This document shows, in pieces, positions 11,652 to 24,470 of a stretch of 64,000 nt of DNA. The notes under the pieces are model-generated. The model ran no database searches. It was given only the letters and a program-made list of their open reading frames with translations, and was not told where the DNA came from. Position 1 is the first letter of the stretch. Each line of letters opens with the position of its first letter. The stretch spans positions 4,987,501-5,051,500 of the forward strand of contig JASSKH010000023.1 in the NCBI GenBank assembly GCA_031763025.1, given 5' to 3'. Source of the DNA: Macrocystis pyrifera (taxonomy: Eukaryota; Sar; Phaeophyceae; Laminariales; Laminariaceae). Both the position numbers and the translations under genes were made by a program.

Positions 11652-11941
11652 GGAAAAAACAGACCATCCCGCCCGCCCATCGTTGGTAGCGAGGTATACC
11701 GTCGACAACGACATCAGTTTTGCTAGTGTTGATTTTACCGGGGTACCTACTCTCTGTCACAAGGTGCCGCGTTGATTGCCAGACAACCAACGAGGGAGTA
11801 GTAACCCTGGGTGAGAGTCTCCGGCTGGTCGCCGCAGGAGGCCTCATTGATCCCAAACTATGTACGAATTAACGTACGACGCGATGTTACAACAGTAAGT
11901 GACAGCTCTCAGTTCAACGAGAGCATGTTCTTGCCCACACT
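11652..11941 (+). pseudogene. Frameshifted coding-like fragment after the MITE
   Basis: Just beyond the MITE the frame gives VARYTVDNDISFASVDFTGV and then, after a shift, a segment VDCQTTNEGVVTLGESLRL. It continues into the 60-bp block seen at 11343 and then the 50-bp block seen at 10533 (joined without a stop: RRDVTTVSDSSQFNESMF). The pieces behave as one protein broken by a MITE insertion and indels. Confidence 0.35.
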
Positions 11942-12128
11942 GCCATAAACACGAGAGACTTCTCAAAAGGACACATGGGACCCCGCCCGACCTGAATTTT
12001 CTGACACACAGTCACAAACGGAACACGGGACCCACGCAGGACGGACGCGGTAAAAAAATACGCACGAGCTTTATTACCCCTGGTATAACCCCCACCTTCC
12101 CCTCTATTACATACCTGGTATAAATATA

Positions 12129-12640
12129 GGTTGGGTTGGCGTCGGTTGGCGACAACGCTGTAAAACACGCCTCTCACTGCGTGAGCTAGACAGCCAGGGT
12201 ATCGTTTTTTTTTTTTTTTTTTTTTTTTTTGTTACCACGGCTGGCGGTCAAGTTAGATCATTTTTGTGCGGGGAGAATCTTTATTCCGCACAAGGGGGAT
12301 GATCGTATCACGTAGTATGTACATGGCGAGGCATCCACGAGGCAGCTACTTAGGAAACCCAATGCTGTCTCTGGAAGTGGCCACACCAGAAATTAAATCA
12401 ATTCATTGATGCTGTCATCCATACGCAAGACAATCCGCCTCTAAAGCGGTTCTTAGTAGGATGCAGCTCACCCTTCATTGCGACTCGCCCAACACCTCAC
12501 GGCGCTTCGCGCTTGGTGCAAGCAATGTCTGCCTGGTCGGTGAAAACCCGACGTGCTCCGTCCCGGCATTGTAGGAATGCGAGAGACTATGGTCATACGA
12601 CTATGGCCATGCATGATAATGAGCACACCCCCCCCCCCCT
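12129..12640 (+). repeat. ~560-bp dispersed repeat (family R), copy 1
   Basis: Starts GGTTGGGTTGGCGTCGGTTG, contains a T run (12206-12231), CGCACAAGGGGGATGATCGT, CGGCGCTTCGCGCTTGGTGC, and ends in a C run. Non-coding; no terminal repeats seen. Confidence 0.8.
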
Positions 12641-12651
12641 ATATACAGCAC

Positions 12652-12835
12652 CGTCATCTCCCGCAGCGGAGTGCCCATTTCAAGGTCATCCGGCTCAAGG
12701 TCATATAAAGTAGAGATAAGATCCGGCTCAAGGTCATATAAAGTAGAGATAAGACACCGTCATCTGCAACAGCCAGTGGGGTATCCATTTCAAGGCCATC
12801 CGGTTCAAGGTAAAATAAAGCGGAGACAAGACGAG
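12652..12835. repeat. Nested tandem duplications
   Basis: ATCCGGCTCAAGGTCATATA + AAGTAGAGATAAG is repeated exactly twice (12688-12754), and the whole block beginning CACCGTCATCT recurs in diverged form at 12765-12835. Confidence 0.75.
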
Positions 12836-13289
12836 GTAAATCGGCATGTGACGAGAAAAAAAACTGCTTGGAATCATGCCGTGATAAGGCATGGGATCAT
12901 TTTTTCAGCTGTAAAAGATGAGGTAATACTGAGAGATAAGAGATCAGACCACGTTTTTTTTTTGTTGTTGTTGCTTGTCACAGGGTGGTCTTGAAAAAAA
13001 AAGGGTACACCACTGCTGTACAGCCAGCCTACTGACTGCTGCTGCAGGGGCACACCGGTTGCTACAAAAACGGTGAAAGTACTTCGTGTGTCTCACAGCT
13101 GTGGGAGGTCGAGATGTTTCCAGGTCGAAGTTCATCTTTGCAAGCTGCGCGCGGCACTTCGATCGCGTGTGCCACAGGGTGCCACGGGGTGTATGTATAT
13201 ACTTTCAGTAGTATGACCTCATGAAATATATACCAGGTACAGCAGTACGTCGGTGATTCTCCTAGGTGATAGTACGCCCGGCGCAGATG

Positions 13290-13545
13290 GGATCGACCAG
13301 TGTGACAGCGCGCTGTGTATTTTTTGTTGGTTGGCGCAGCCCGGCACTAGAGAGGGACCATTACTGCATTTCCTCACGTGTAGACAGACACGAGCCTGTG
13401 GGAGAAGGCCCCAGGTCGTCGACCAGTGTGACAGCGCGCTGTGTATTTTTTGTTGGTTGGCGCATACCGGCACCAGAGAGGGACCATTACTGCATTTCCT
13501 TACGTGTAGACAGACACGAGCCTGTGGGAGAAGACCCCAGGTCGG
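13290..13545. repeat. 127-bp tandem duplication
   Basis: The block from TCGACCAGTGTGACAGCGCG to CCCCAGGTC occurs twice with about 95% identity. It ORFs in several frames but reads like repeat translation. Confidence 0.85.
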
Positions 13546-13549
13546 GCAC

Positions 13550-14020
13550 AACATAACAGAACATAGCTTTCGAGTTCCGTTTTTGCTGAGGCCGCTCTGT
13601 CTGGTTGACACTCCGATTTTGTTGGGGAAAAGTCGCGTGGGGTCAGGGTGCTTGGTGCCCCCCCCCCCTGCCAGCGGCTAATCCACATGATTGGAGGGCT
13701 CAAGCCCGGGCGGGATGAGGTTGGCGTGAGATCAGGGTGTCAAGCGAGAGCTAGCGTAGGTGCCCGCGCAGGCGAAGTCCCGTAGATGTGCCTGCGTGCC
13801 TGCACAGCAACTACTGCTGTAGAGCGTTAGCCATTCCAAGCACAACGACCCCACGGTACACCAACCAAGTACAGAAGCCACTGGTCAAGGTTAGCGTTAG
13901 AGTTGACCTCAGGCATTACGGTTAGAGTTGCGGGTCGGGGCGGTGGCCGCCGTTAGCCGAAACCGAAATAAAAAAAACAGTTTCGGGGGAAAAAAACAAA
14001 CTAGTTTACCTCATTGAAAC
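13550..14020. other. No gene seen
   Basis: Mixed-composition unique DNA with one C run (13660); short open frames lack splice context. Confidence 0.45.
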
Positions 14021-14022
14021 AT

Positions 14023-14545
14023 TCACACCTCGGAGACAGATCATTACAGATCATTCCCACATGACGATTTAGATACTTCAGAACAGATCAGATAGATCCC
14101 TGATCTGTATGGTCTGTATGGTCTAGCTCACGATGCCGGGTGGGAGCCGTATGACCTGCATCATCTACTGTAGGACATGCTTCCTGGGTTGGATCTGTAC
14201 TACACAGATCCTGCTCAGCACCTCAGAACGGCAGGATAGGATCTAGACGATCTTGTTGATTGATCTCTAAAGGTATAGGCGCAGCTGGTATTTGATGTAA
14301 CGTCTCCGTCGTGTTTCTGAGCACAATCAATAGATCTCGAAGATCTAGATGAGCTATCTGTAGAATATATAGATGATGTATCTGTAGATGATCTAGATGA
14401 TGTACGTACCTGTAGATGATCTGGATAATGTACGTACCTGTAGATGATCTAGATGATCTATCTGTCGATGATCTAGATCATCTAGATCATCTATCGTAGA
14501 CGTAGATGATCTACAGCTAGATCATGATGTCCGACGTGTGGTGGA
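14023..14545. mobile_element. MITE family D, expanded copy
   Basis: The left end TCACACCTCGGAGACAGATC and interior (GATGCCGGGTGGGAGCCGTA) match 32299. The right part has expanded into (GATGATCTAGAT)-type repeats and the right terminus is not recognisable. Confidence 0.55.
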
Positions 14546-14772
14546 AACATTGAATTTAAAATAGCATACCAGTGAGTTGACAGTGGCGGGCACATCTGAG
14601 GAAATTCGCCTGCGCGGGGAGATCTTTGCATACCACGGCTGGTGCCAAGAGGGGGGTAGGGTCGGCAAAAAAAGGTAAAGGTCGTAGACCCATTTATAGA
14701 CCAGAGAAATTCTCGGACAGGCTCGTCGTACCTACAAACAGTTCCCGCCACAACGGTAGCCTAGAGGGTTGC

Positions 14773-14855
14773 TACCACTATGTTCCTGAACATAAGAAAC
14801 GCTTATATTGAATACTAATGTACAAACGATCCTTATACTTCGGGACAGAGCGGTA
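14773..14855. mobile_element. MITE family B copy
   Basis: TACCACTATGTTCCTGAACA ... CTTCGGGACAGAGCGGTA with ACTAATGT in the loop. Confidence 0.65.
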
Positions 14856-14859
14856 GGGC

Positions 14860-16260
14860 ATTCATGCTATACAAGAGGCTTCGCCAGGCGGCCGTGCCGT
14901 GAGTCGCCGCCTCGCCCTCGCATGATGCCGAAAATGTTACTTGATAGCAGCATTGTGGCGAAAAATGGAGGTCAGACGTCATGCCAAGAGTTGAGAGCGC
15001 TATGCACACGTAATGTTAGTAGCTTTGTGGCGAAGAATGTAGATCAGGCACAGTGCCAAGAGGTGAGAGTCGCTCTCTACACACTGCCCACGGAGAAGAA
15101 CAGTTCGTGACTGCTGTATGTACGAAGTTGTAGTAAATGTGATACTGACGCTGCACTCACACTTGTGCACTCGTATAAACTAATGGTCACAAACCTAACA
15201 TATACATGCGTTGTATGCTGTGCAGCTCTGCCTGCTTCGTGCGAGAGGTTCGACTGCGCTTCCTATACACCTTCGAGACAGACGAACAACGACAACAACA
15301 ACAGCAGTACCTACAGCAGTACAACAACTTCGAGTAACAGCTGTAGATGCAGACAAGTGTGTGCATCTTGGATACTGGTCACATACATCCAACCCGCATA
15401 GAGTAGGAAGCGCTCATAGCTGGTGGCACTGTAGGTTCATATGATACGTACCCTCGATACATAACCGACGTACGTACTCTGCTGCTGCATCTGCGCACAC
15501 TCATCCTACTCTGCAGCTCTGCCGCTAGAGCAAAAAATGACAAAAAATCATGCTTACATCCCCGTTTGCAAACGCCATTTTTTTAGTAACTCGAAGCCCT
15601 ATTTCTCCCGACGAGAATGTCGATGAGAGAGCTATGAGGACGTGTGTACCAGGTATTTGTAGTAAGATGACTCAAAACGTAGGTGCGATCACAGCTGCTG
15701 CTGTACATGTCATGCGAAGCTTCGCAGCAACATTGATACTGCATGTGTAGCTCCATCATAGCTGCTGCTGTACGTATCACGTGCTGCTGTAGACTACCTA
15801 AGCATGCAAAACTCTCTCATATCTCTCGGGCAGAAAAATTGATAGATGGCAGTTCTCAGCGATGCCCGGGTGGCATGTGTTCGCGGGGCGTGCCAATTCT
15901 CTCCCAGATCCGATCATACAGCCTGCCGCCCTGGTCTCCACAATGGCGACGGCGGCGGATAGTCGACCCCATCATGGGTCGGAGGTCAGAGAACACGGAC
16001 GTGAAAATCGCGCGAAGACGTAAGGCCTGTCGGTAGGCTATGCGCCAAAACGCTCACAGGGCATGATTCTCGAAGATCTCGCCGTAGATCTCGACGTCAA
16101 GGCCTTGCGCAGGCGCTACGGCGCTGCGCGGGCGGATCCGCGACGACGGCCGCTGCAGGCGAGGCGGGGGCATGCCTCAGCGAAGAAACCGCGCGGAAAC
16201 GCGGTCAGATGCGGGCGAGATCCGCATACCAAAACATGGCCAGATACGGCTAAGCACTAT
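14860..16260. other. No gene seen; CTGCTGTA-rich
   Basis: Many TACAGCAGTA/TACTGCTGTA-like words; a GC-rich stretch at 15930-16240 has weak open frames on the plus strand only. Confidence 0.45.
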
Positions 16261-16261
16261 T

Positions 16262-16620
16262 ACATTTAATAGGAAATGTTGAAGGTGTTACCTGCTGAGC
16301 TACAGGGGTAAAATATCGATTGATTACCCAGCCCAGGGTAATCCTTATAACACTCTCCCCCCCCCCTCTGAACGGCGGGATCTTTAGGGCGTCGGTACCT
16401 GTACGGCGGTACACTGACCTACCCGCTTCGTTTCAGTGCCCGGGGAACCAGGGAGATATGTTTTAAGGGACGCGCGCGCAAGCGCTTCCATAAAAGAAAC
16501 GTTCGAAGTGATATTCGAGCCCGTGTCCTCGACGACGCCAAATATGAAGGTTTTACCTACTGAGCTATAGAGGGGTAAAAGATCGATCGATTACCGAGCC
16601 CAGGGTAATCCTAATACCTG
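16262..16620 (-). mobile_element. tRNA-derived SINE-like element, family 2, dimeric
   Basis: Reverse copy: two heads with CCTGTAGCTCAGCAGGTAAC and CCTCTATAGCTCAGTAGGTA on the minus strand, ~265 bp apart, around the same GTTCCCCGGGCACTGAAACG body. Confidence 0.7.
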
Positions 16621-17029
16621 GTATTATAACAGATACCAGGTAAGTGTATTTATATGAGTATCAATGCCCAGGGCGGGACTCCACTGCTGCGCCGTCGGGG
16701 AGAAATACCAGGTACCCATCTATCCGGAAATGTAAGGAGAGTTTGTATAATTTTATCATGATCAACACGGTCTTTAAATTTACGGACATTCCAGGTATAT
16801 ATTGATCGTGGTGCCTGTTTACGTAAGGGCCCGTCTTATCGAGGACTTATGGTTCTTTCAATTTGATTTGATTTTTTTCTTCTAATTTAATTTGCATCTG
16901 ATTGGCCGAAGAGTGAATGACCAGGCAGGATTCGAAGAGGCAAATTAGAAAAAATCAATTTGAGTGACAAGTCTTTCGGGACTTTTTTCGTGTGACTTTT
17001 TTAATTTCAATTTCGAATTTGGGAGTTGA

Positions 17030-17430
17030 TCAGCCTTCATGTAGCATGTTCATGGTGGGTCAATACCCCCGGTGGAGTCTGGGGTGATTCTTGGCCGCTT
17101 CGGTGACCACGGTCGAGGCGATAAAACCCGAACCCCAACGCCTCAACGACTGGCGACCGGAGCAATAGCCGCGCCCACGGCCACAGACCATAGCACATCG
17201 TACCCCGGCAGTGGCGCCTCAAAATATATCATGGCGACCGCAAGCCCAATTTTCGGCCTGCTCGATCGGCCAACCATCACGAAAACCGAGCAAACGAGCA
17301 AAAAACAGAGGATACGCTCGAGACCTCGATAGCTGCACCACCGTTGCTGTTCCGCACGTGGCGCTTGAGGGCTCCCTCCGCCCACCCAAAGACACCCTGA
17401 GAGTGATATCTTCTTATCCTGCGCCACCAA
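17030..17430 (-). other. GC-rich patch with membrane-like minus frame
   Basis: A minus-strand ORF (17430-17143) contains two hydrophobic stretches (ILCFLLVCSVFVMV and VLWSVAVGAAIAPVA) separated by a charged loop. GC content is higher than the flanks. No convincing splice sites were found, so it is not called as a gene. Confidence 0.25.
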
Positions 17431-17672
17431 GAAGAAAAAAAATGCTGGCGGCGACGCGCACGCGACAACGCAGACCTTCGCTCTCGTCTACGCTCGTCAC
17501 TGTCGGCTGGGCGTTGTGTGACGCGCTGCGTTATTCCGGGTTGTTTCGATTTCCTTTTTGTTTGACAATGAATGCGCCGTTTCCCGATGGGATACAAACA
17601 CGTTTTTTTTTCGAAATCAGGAATTGAAATTTTATTTGCAAATAACGAAATTTAGTGTTCCCGGTAGAGGTC

Positions 17673-17751
17673 GGTATCATATCATATCATATCATATCAT
17701 ATCATATCGATATATCATATGATATGATATGATATGATATGTGATATGATA
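17673..17751. repeat. (ATATC)n / (GATAT)n inverted repeat
   Basis: ATCAT pentamers run into their inverse around GATATATC, forming a near-perfect ~75-bp palindrome. Confidence 0.85.
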
Positions 17752-18812
17752 TGGAACAAAAGTCACGATTTCAGCTTTCTTTGAGGCCACACACAGTAGC
17801 CAAGGACGTTCTTGCTCTTGCACTGCTGGTAAGCACACATATTTCAATAGACAAACATGTGTGTCCAGCGTCAGTAATAGTAGGGCGAACCATATATAAT
17901 ACTCGTATAACGTTTTCGAGCACACGCTGGGCCGAAAGGTGGGTGATGATGCACACAGCCAGCGAGAAGACCAGTACAAAGTAGCATCATCAGTAATAAT
18001 AATGTATTCATATGGCATGATGCCGAGTTCTTAGTTGTTGGAAACCTCTATATTTTTTTAATTGGTATTAATAGTAGTATATTTTTACTGCTCTACCAGG
18101 CTCTACTCGCATACGACACCTATATATAACACTATACAGCAGTATATAGTACCTGCTAGGCTATATTATACTACCAGCTATTTATACCAGGTACTTACGT
18201 ACGTACCACGTGCGTATCTGGTGGCACAACAGCATATATTTCGCAAGGCGCACATTGCTATAAGTAAGGTATTACTCACGCAACAATAATATACGTCGGG
18301 CCCAAGGTATGCACAGCAGCTATAGCTGTGCAATCACCAGTCAATAATGCTCGCAACAATTACAATTTCAGCCGCTTGTCCTTAAAATGGAGTATCATGA
18401 AGACTGCAATAATATACCGGTAACACTGACGACACCACATAATAATAGAATCTTCACCCTGAAATCAACAGCAGCACTCCGCCTTTCTTTATACTAATAT
18501 TAAGACAAGCAAACCGAAATACGAAAATCATCGTTAAAAAGATTAAACAATGACAACTCCAACTTCAACGCGAACCACAAAGAAGACCATGCCGTGAGAA
18601 CAACTGCTGCTTGCTGTGGACTACAGCAGACAAGCTATGATGGCTCTCTCCAGCTATGATGGCTCCTTGTGTGCGAGCTAGATTCGCTAGAGCCATGTCA
18701 GGGTATTTCGAAGAACGCGCCCGGATCTTCGAAGAAAAAAGTGGATTTCGGGGAGATTCTCGGGCGGTTGGGAGGGTTTTCTGTCATATCATATCATATG
18801 ATACTATATATC

Positions 18813-19147
18813 GTCCCCGGTGGCTTGGTAGGTGGTCCGCGTGCCTGTCAAGATCAATTTCGTAGGTTCAAGTCCCACCGAGTGCATGCTCATAGGGACT
18901 TTTTCTTGCATAAAAAATTGATAAGCGGAAAGCGCGAAAGCGTGAGTTGGCTACATTCGATGAAAATCGACGAGCAGTGGGAATGCTGGACCCTATGCGC
19001 GACAAAAAATAAAGGCACGTACCGGGGGGGAGAAGGGACGACACCTGTGACCACGGCTTGTCCAGAAGATCGTCGAGGGTAACACCTCGTACGAGTGGGC
19101 TGGGAAGTAAAAGTGATGGATAAAAAAATAAATATATATATATATAT
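18813..19147 (+). mobile_element. tRNA-derived SINE-like element, family 1
   Basis: The 5' part resembles a tRNA with an A box (TGGCTTGGTAGGTGG) and B box (GGTTCAAGTCC). A conserved ~240-bp body ends in an A/T-rich tail. The copy at 21427 is about 90% alike over the full length, including tail start. Confidence 0.75.
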
Positions 19148-19149
19148 AG

Positions 19150-20690
19150 TACCAAATCAACTTTTTTCCCGGAATACTTTACTTTTCTCGTCCGACCGCG
19201 GGTCTCCTCTCGCACACTAGGCTGCGTGGCACACAGGGAGCCCGCGTGTACACCACGGCGCTAATGCGAGCTCCGGCCGAGGTCCGTGGCGCGTGCTCTG
19301 GGCCTCTGAAGTCGCGAATTCTGGCAAATAACTACGGGGAATGATTCCGACCTGTTAGAGCCAAGCAGGACATTGGAAACCCCACAATTTCAAAGATTTC
19401 TTTCTGAAAACTGGCTGCTGCTAAATCATGTCTGATCACACACCGTCCCTCGAGCTCTCTACAGAGGCAGCCACGGCACAGCAACGGTCGTTCATCAAGC
19501 TCTCCCTTTGGTGACGGCCACGGATAGCGCATTGTTTGTGTGTGTGCGTGTGTGGGCCGTGATTCCTGTCAACCTAGGAAGTAGGAACGAACACACACAC
19601 GTGCATAATCTCGAGAAAGGTGTGCTGCGCAGGGGCAGGACGACGATTCGTACGAACTCACACCTACGTATTTCAAAAGCAACGTGCAGCCACGGTGCGC
19701 ACTACAACAGCAGCAGCAGTACAACAGCAGTGTTTGCATAGGGTGTGTACAGTGTTCACCAGGTCGAGCAATCGAGTGATCGTGGTCTCGTGCTCTTTTT
19801 TTCCCGTGCAATGGGCTTGGAAACCTACCCGCGAGCTCGCAGCAGTCAACAATGTAATCAATCCCGCGCGAGCACGAGAACTTTCTCTGCCTATATAATT
19901 TTCTCTGCGTTGAAAATCTCTAGAATTTTTAAACCGCCCGCTTTTTATCAACCTCAGCAGCAAGCAGCAGCAGATACAGCAAGCAGCAGCAATACACGTA
20001 TGTCGAGCGTCGTATATGTTTCACCTAGCCCTTTGACGTATACACCACACACCTCACATCGAGCACATATAAGCGAACACAAAATTGCGTACCTCGGCCC
20101 GTCTACCTCTGCTTAGCTGCTGCTATGTATATACCTGGCCCATAGCATGTGCTGAAGTTACTACTGCAGATGCCCACAACCGTATAGAACAGGTACGAGT
20201 ATAGATAGCCTGTACACGTACAAAATAATCTATTATATATTACAGAGTAGTCGTAGTATTATGTTACCAGGTAGTTTGTAGCGTGCATGCTGCTTCAGCC
20301 TTTACTGCAGTACATCTATCTACGAAGTATTAATAGTTGTGGTTTACATTAAGAGTAACAGCAGTATAGTAATAATAATAGGCATGCCCCCAACTCATGG
20401 TACCGCTGTGGCCAATAGCAGTAGATGCCATCAACCGCCGTATAGAACAGGTAGCCTGTACATTTACGAAATCATTATTAAGAGTAGTCGTGATAGTATT
20501 ATAGTACCAGGCATAGTTTGTAGCGTGCTTGCTGCTTCTACCATTTTTACTACAGCAGTACATCCATCTGCGTAGTTGTATTGGTGTACATTAAGAAGAG
20601 TAGCTAAATATATAGTAATGCCCCCAACTCATAGTACCGCTTGCATGCTGCGTCGCCGTTGTATGGAAGCTTTAGTACTATCATAGGAAC
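19150..20690. other. No gene seen
   Basis: CAG-repeat words (19955-20000), a duplicated ~200-bp stretch (20190-20310 resembling 20440-20600) and A/T-rich DNA. Confidence 0.45.
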
Positions 20691-21160
20691 AAACAGTTCT
20701 GCACAAACGGTTGAAGTATACTTCACATACTCGAAGTATACTGGGCATATTGAGGGTATTTCATTACTGCGAGTACTGAGTCTCGCAGAAGAAGCAGCAG
20801 TACGAACACTATCAATCGACGAAATACTGCTATTAATAGACTAGTACTGGTATACTTGTACCCGCGGTACAGAACCCTGAGATACTTGAAGCACAACAGG
20901 CGGTGTCCATGCCAGCAGCAGTAGCGAACCCCGCATTAGTGCGAGCGCGAAGCGAACCCCGCATTAGTGCGAGCCCGAAGAAATTATACGCAGTAATATC
21001 TACAGAACCTCAAAATACTGCGAGTACTCGCAGTATCTCGAGTACAAAAACCCCGAAATACTGCGAGTGTACGAAGTACCTACGGTAATAGCAGCAATAT
21101 TTTCTCGAACATACTTTGCTTTACAAACTCCCAAGTATTCGGAGTAGCTGTGAAACGTTG
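20690..21160. repeat. Dispersed repeat family T (ACTGCGAGTACTCGCAGT)
   Basis: Scattered TACTGCGAGTACTCGCAGTA palindromes with CTTCACATACTCGAAGTATA; includes a 33-bp tandem (GCGAACCCCGCATTAGTGCG). Related to 60415-61110. Confidence 0.65.
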
Positions 21161-21426
21161 AGGTATGAACGCACGCCACACGCAAGCGCGCCGCCCAAAC
21201 TCTTTAATTTGGGCTAAAACACAGAAGTAACATGTACTCTTATCACATTATACGTTCAGAAAAGCAAGGTGTGGACGAATGTATTATTATTACTACTGCT
21301 GTAGTACTCTGTTGTAGTTCTGTGGTACCAAAATAGTCAAAAGTGAGATTAAGAAAAAAAACGGGGATGGTGCGAGTCGAACCTCGGAAACGAAAATGTT
21401 ATCCAGCAAGTGCAGTAAATACCGGC

Positions 21427-21755
21427 GTCCCCGGTGGCTTGGTAGGTGGTCCGCGTGCCTATCAAGATCAATTTCGTGGGTTCAAGTCTCACCGAGTGCA
21501 TGCTCATAGAGACTTTTTCTTGCATTGAAATTGATTAGCGGAAAGCGCGAGAGCGTGAGTTAGCTACATTCGATGAGAATCGACGAGCAGTGGGAATGCT
21601 GAACCCTATGCGCGACAAAAAATAAAAGCACGTACCGGGGGGGAGAAGGGACGACACCTGTGACCACGGCTTGTCCAGATGATCGTCGAGGGTAAAACCT
21701 CCTACGAGTTAGGCTGGAAAGTAAAAGTGATGAAAAAAAAAAAAAAAAAAAAAAA
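21427..21755 (+). mobile_element. tRNA-derived SINE-like element, family 1
   Basis: Same A box and GGTTCAAGTCTC B box as 18813, same body, and a 22-base A tail at 21734-21755. Confidence 0.78.
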
Positions 21756-21759
21756 CAAG

Positions 21760-23660
21760 TTTAAACCTATACGCTAGAACAGCGCTCGTCCAACTGGCAT
21801 GTCGTGTTTTTTACGCAATCTAAAACACTTTGCACGATCTTCTACAGCAGTAGAGTAGCTTGTACAGGTATGACAGCATATTCAGCAGTACTGCTGTAAA
21901 ATGCAACGCGAGGAACGTACGTGTACTGATCCCCTTTCAGCTGGCTCTTTTTTTTTTTCTTTTTTTTTTTGGCTCTAGGATCTATCGATTAGCAATGTAG
22001 GACACACTGCAATCAGAACTACTGTATGTATGTACTGCTGTAAGTATATTACGAACGCTGCTGTACGAATGAGCCGCAGTACGATCATCCATACGCGCAA
22101 GGTGTGCTCACTGCTGCTGCTGGGCAGCAGGGTTGGTTGTGGTGCTGTAGGAAGCTGGAGGTAAGCACGCTCTGTGCACTGCTGTGTGTATTGTTCTCTA
22201 GGCGGTGGTCCGTGCTCCGTCAACAACCCAAAAAAAATGTATGATGAGCCGGGGGAGAAAACAGAGAGCATGGCAATGTACCGATATACGTACGTACAAA
22301 ATAAGGCCTCTTTACCGAAACCAGGGAAATCGTCTTATCCACTCCCGCCGGAAAAAGAAATTTAAGCGCCTGCCACGCGCTTCAGAGTGCACGGATCGCG
22401 CCGAGACCTAGACCAATGTGTCCGGCAGGGCTTCCCGTGTCCGTGTACTTACTGTTTTGCCTAAAAGTGCTCGTGCGAAGAGAAAAGTTGGCAAAAGTAC
22501 GAAAATTTGACAAATATACGTATACATATATCATACAGAGCGTTTTCAGAAGTGATACCGACCTCTAGTTCCCGGCTCTCAAGTATGATCGTACGTACAC
22601 GGATGTAACACGAGTGCTTGTACCAGGTTAGGAATAAGAAACATCTGATCCTTCCGCAGAAACATTCAAATATGTTCACTTACTAGTAAGTCGCTATGTA
22701 ACGAGTTCCGGTCAAACGGTCTACACCGCCCTCTTCTCCTCACCTGTACGCAACGAGAAGAACCAGCAGCAGCTAGTCACGGGCCCCGGCTGCCACCACC
22801 ACTCTGTCCGCACCGCCTGCACCTGGCCCCGCCCCCTCTCCACCCCCCCACCCCCTCCAGGTGGCACCTCCAGCCCGTACGTGTAGCCTAGAGGACGGTA
22901 CACGGTGCCATCGTTAGGCAGCATTGGTGTGCACCCGGTATGATTTTTCTCCTGCAGCAACGACTGGTGGGGCTATCTATCGATCGAGCGTGTCCGTAGA
23001 GCTGTGTATTGCTGTTACTGCTGTTGCCGTGACGCAGTGACAGCAGCAGCAGAGCAGCGGGCTTTCGTTGATGCACCACCGCCCTCGTGTGCTAAATAAA
23101 AATACCAGGTAGGAGCAAATTCCCCTAAATTTATCGGTTTGCCTTGAGGATGGTTCTGGGGCTGGGGCTTACTGCCTGCTCTTGTGTCCACGAGTATAGC
23201 TCTGGGAAAGGGGTACGGCCTGCCCTCTCGCTAAGGGAGCAACAAAGGAGCTGCGGTAGGCGCCGCGAGACGACCAGCTAGGACGTGCAGTACTCGTCGC
23301 AATGTCACTTGGGCTCTCTTGATCGCCGCTGCTGGTGTGCATATTTTGACTGGATAATAGTATGGGATTCTACGGCGGTAATTGAGGTAATTCCGCCGCA
23401 TATATCGTAGATCGTAGACCCGTAGACCCCTCAAGCCAGTAGAGCTGTGAGAGATACCAGGTGCGAGCTACGAGTGCAATCAACCAGCGAGGCGGCGGAG
23501 AGCTCACACCGCCCGTAGCTCGAGCTTGATCTTTTGGGGAAAGATCCATAATTTACGTAGTGCTTCTATGAGTTACCACAAGTTTGCCACGTGTGTCGTA
23601 GTATTAATAGTACCTGTGTAGTTCGCCCTTCTTCTCGTGGAGAATGCCCTTATTTATTAA
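21760..23660. other. No firm gene; one exon-like minus segment
   Basis: 22870-22955 on the minus strand reads GCTPMLPNDGTVYRPLGYTY after an acceptor-like TGCTGCAG, in phase 0. It is isolated and otherwise unsupported. Confidence 0.3.
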
Positions 23661-23663
23661 TAG

Positions 23664-23746
23664 TAACCACCGTGTCCCGAAATTTAATATCTGTTGAAAT
23701 TAAATATTAAACTAAACACTATCCTTATATTTCTGTACAGAACGGG
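23664..23746. mobile_element. MITE family B copy, diverged
   Basis: AACCACCGTGTCCCGAAATT ... CCTTATATTTCTGTACAGAAC. Confidence 0.55.
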
Positions 23747-24314
23747 GAATATTTCCTGCAGGTGACCTGTAAGAGCTACGACGTGCTGCTGTACGTACGC
23801 TTCTGCTGAGTATCCGCTGTGGCCACCTCGTGGAGACACAAAGAGGCTGCGCACAGGTGCACGGCCTGCAAGCAGATTACAGAGGATTCACTCTCAACTC
23901 TCAACAGCGGTACGACGTACTCAGGTACCCGTATAATATCAGATTGTATATCATGGTCTGCTGATTGATGTCAATGCCGCGAGAACACCGGACGGAACCC
24001 CGACCACAACTGTGTGTACTGTACCGCCGCGATGGAGCACGATCGATAAATAGCAGCGGCTTCAGTCACATGTCCCCACCATCTATCTGCTCCATTCGTT
24101 CCTGCGGACTTTTTCCTACACACAGTTTTACAGTCTGCACATCCACAGGCGCTAGTACTGATCACGAGCTTTTGTGCCCTCCAGCCGGGACGGCAAGGGT
24201 ATCGGTTATCTGCCGCTTGCTAACAACAACCTCCTCTGCCCTTTATGCAGGCACAGGCCACATGCATCTATCTGATGTTCGATTATTTTCATACCCCAGA
24301 ATGGAGAACCCTCC

Positions 24315-24465
24315 TCGCCCCCCCCCCCCCCCAATCCTCCCTTCTCCCCCCCCCCCCCTTCCCTCTCTCCCGCCCCTCTCCCGCTCCCCCCCCCCCCCCC
24401 CACCCCACCCCACCTCCCCTCTCCCCTCCCCCCTTCTCCCCCCCCCCCCCCCCCCCCCCCCATCA
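24315..24465. repeat. C-rich polypyrimidine tract
   Basis: Runs of C broken by T and A next to a family R copy; produces Pro-rich frames. Confidence 0.85.
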
Positions 24466-24470
24466 GGTTG

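Noticed and set aside
18813..18900. Functional tRNA gene
   Set aside because: A and B boxes present but no cloverleaf; shared body and A tail with 21427 show a SINE.
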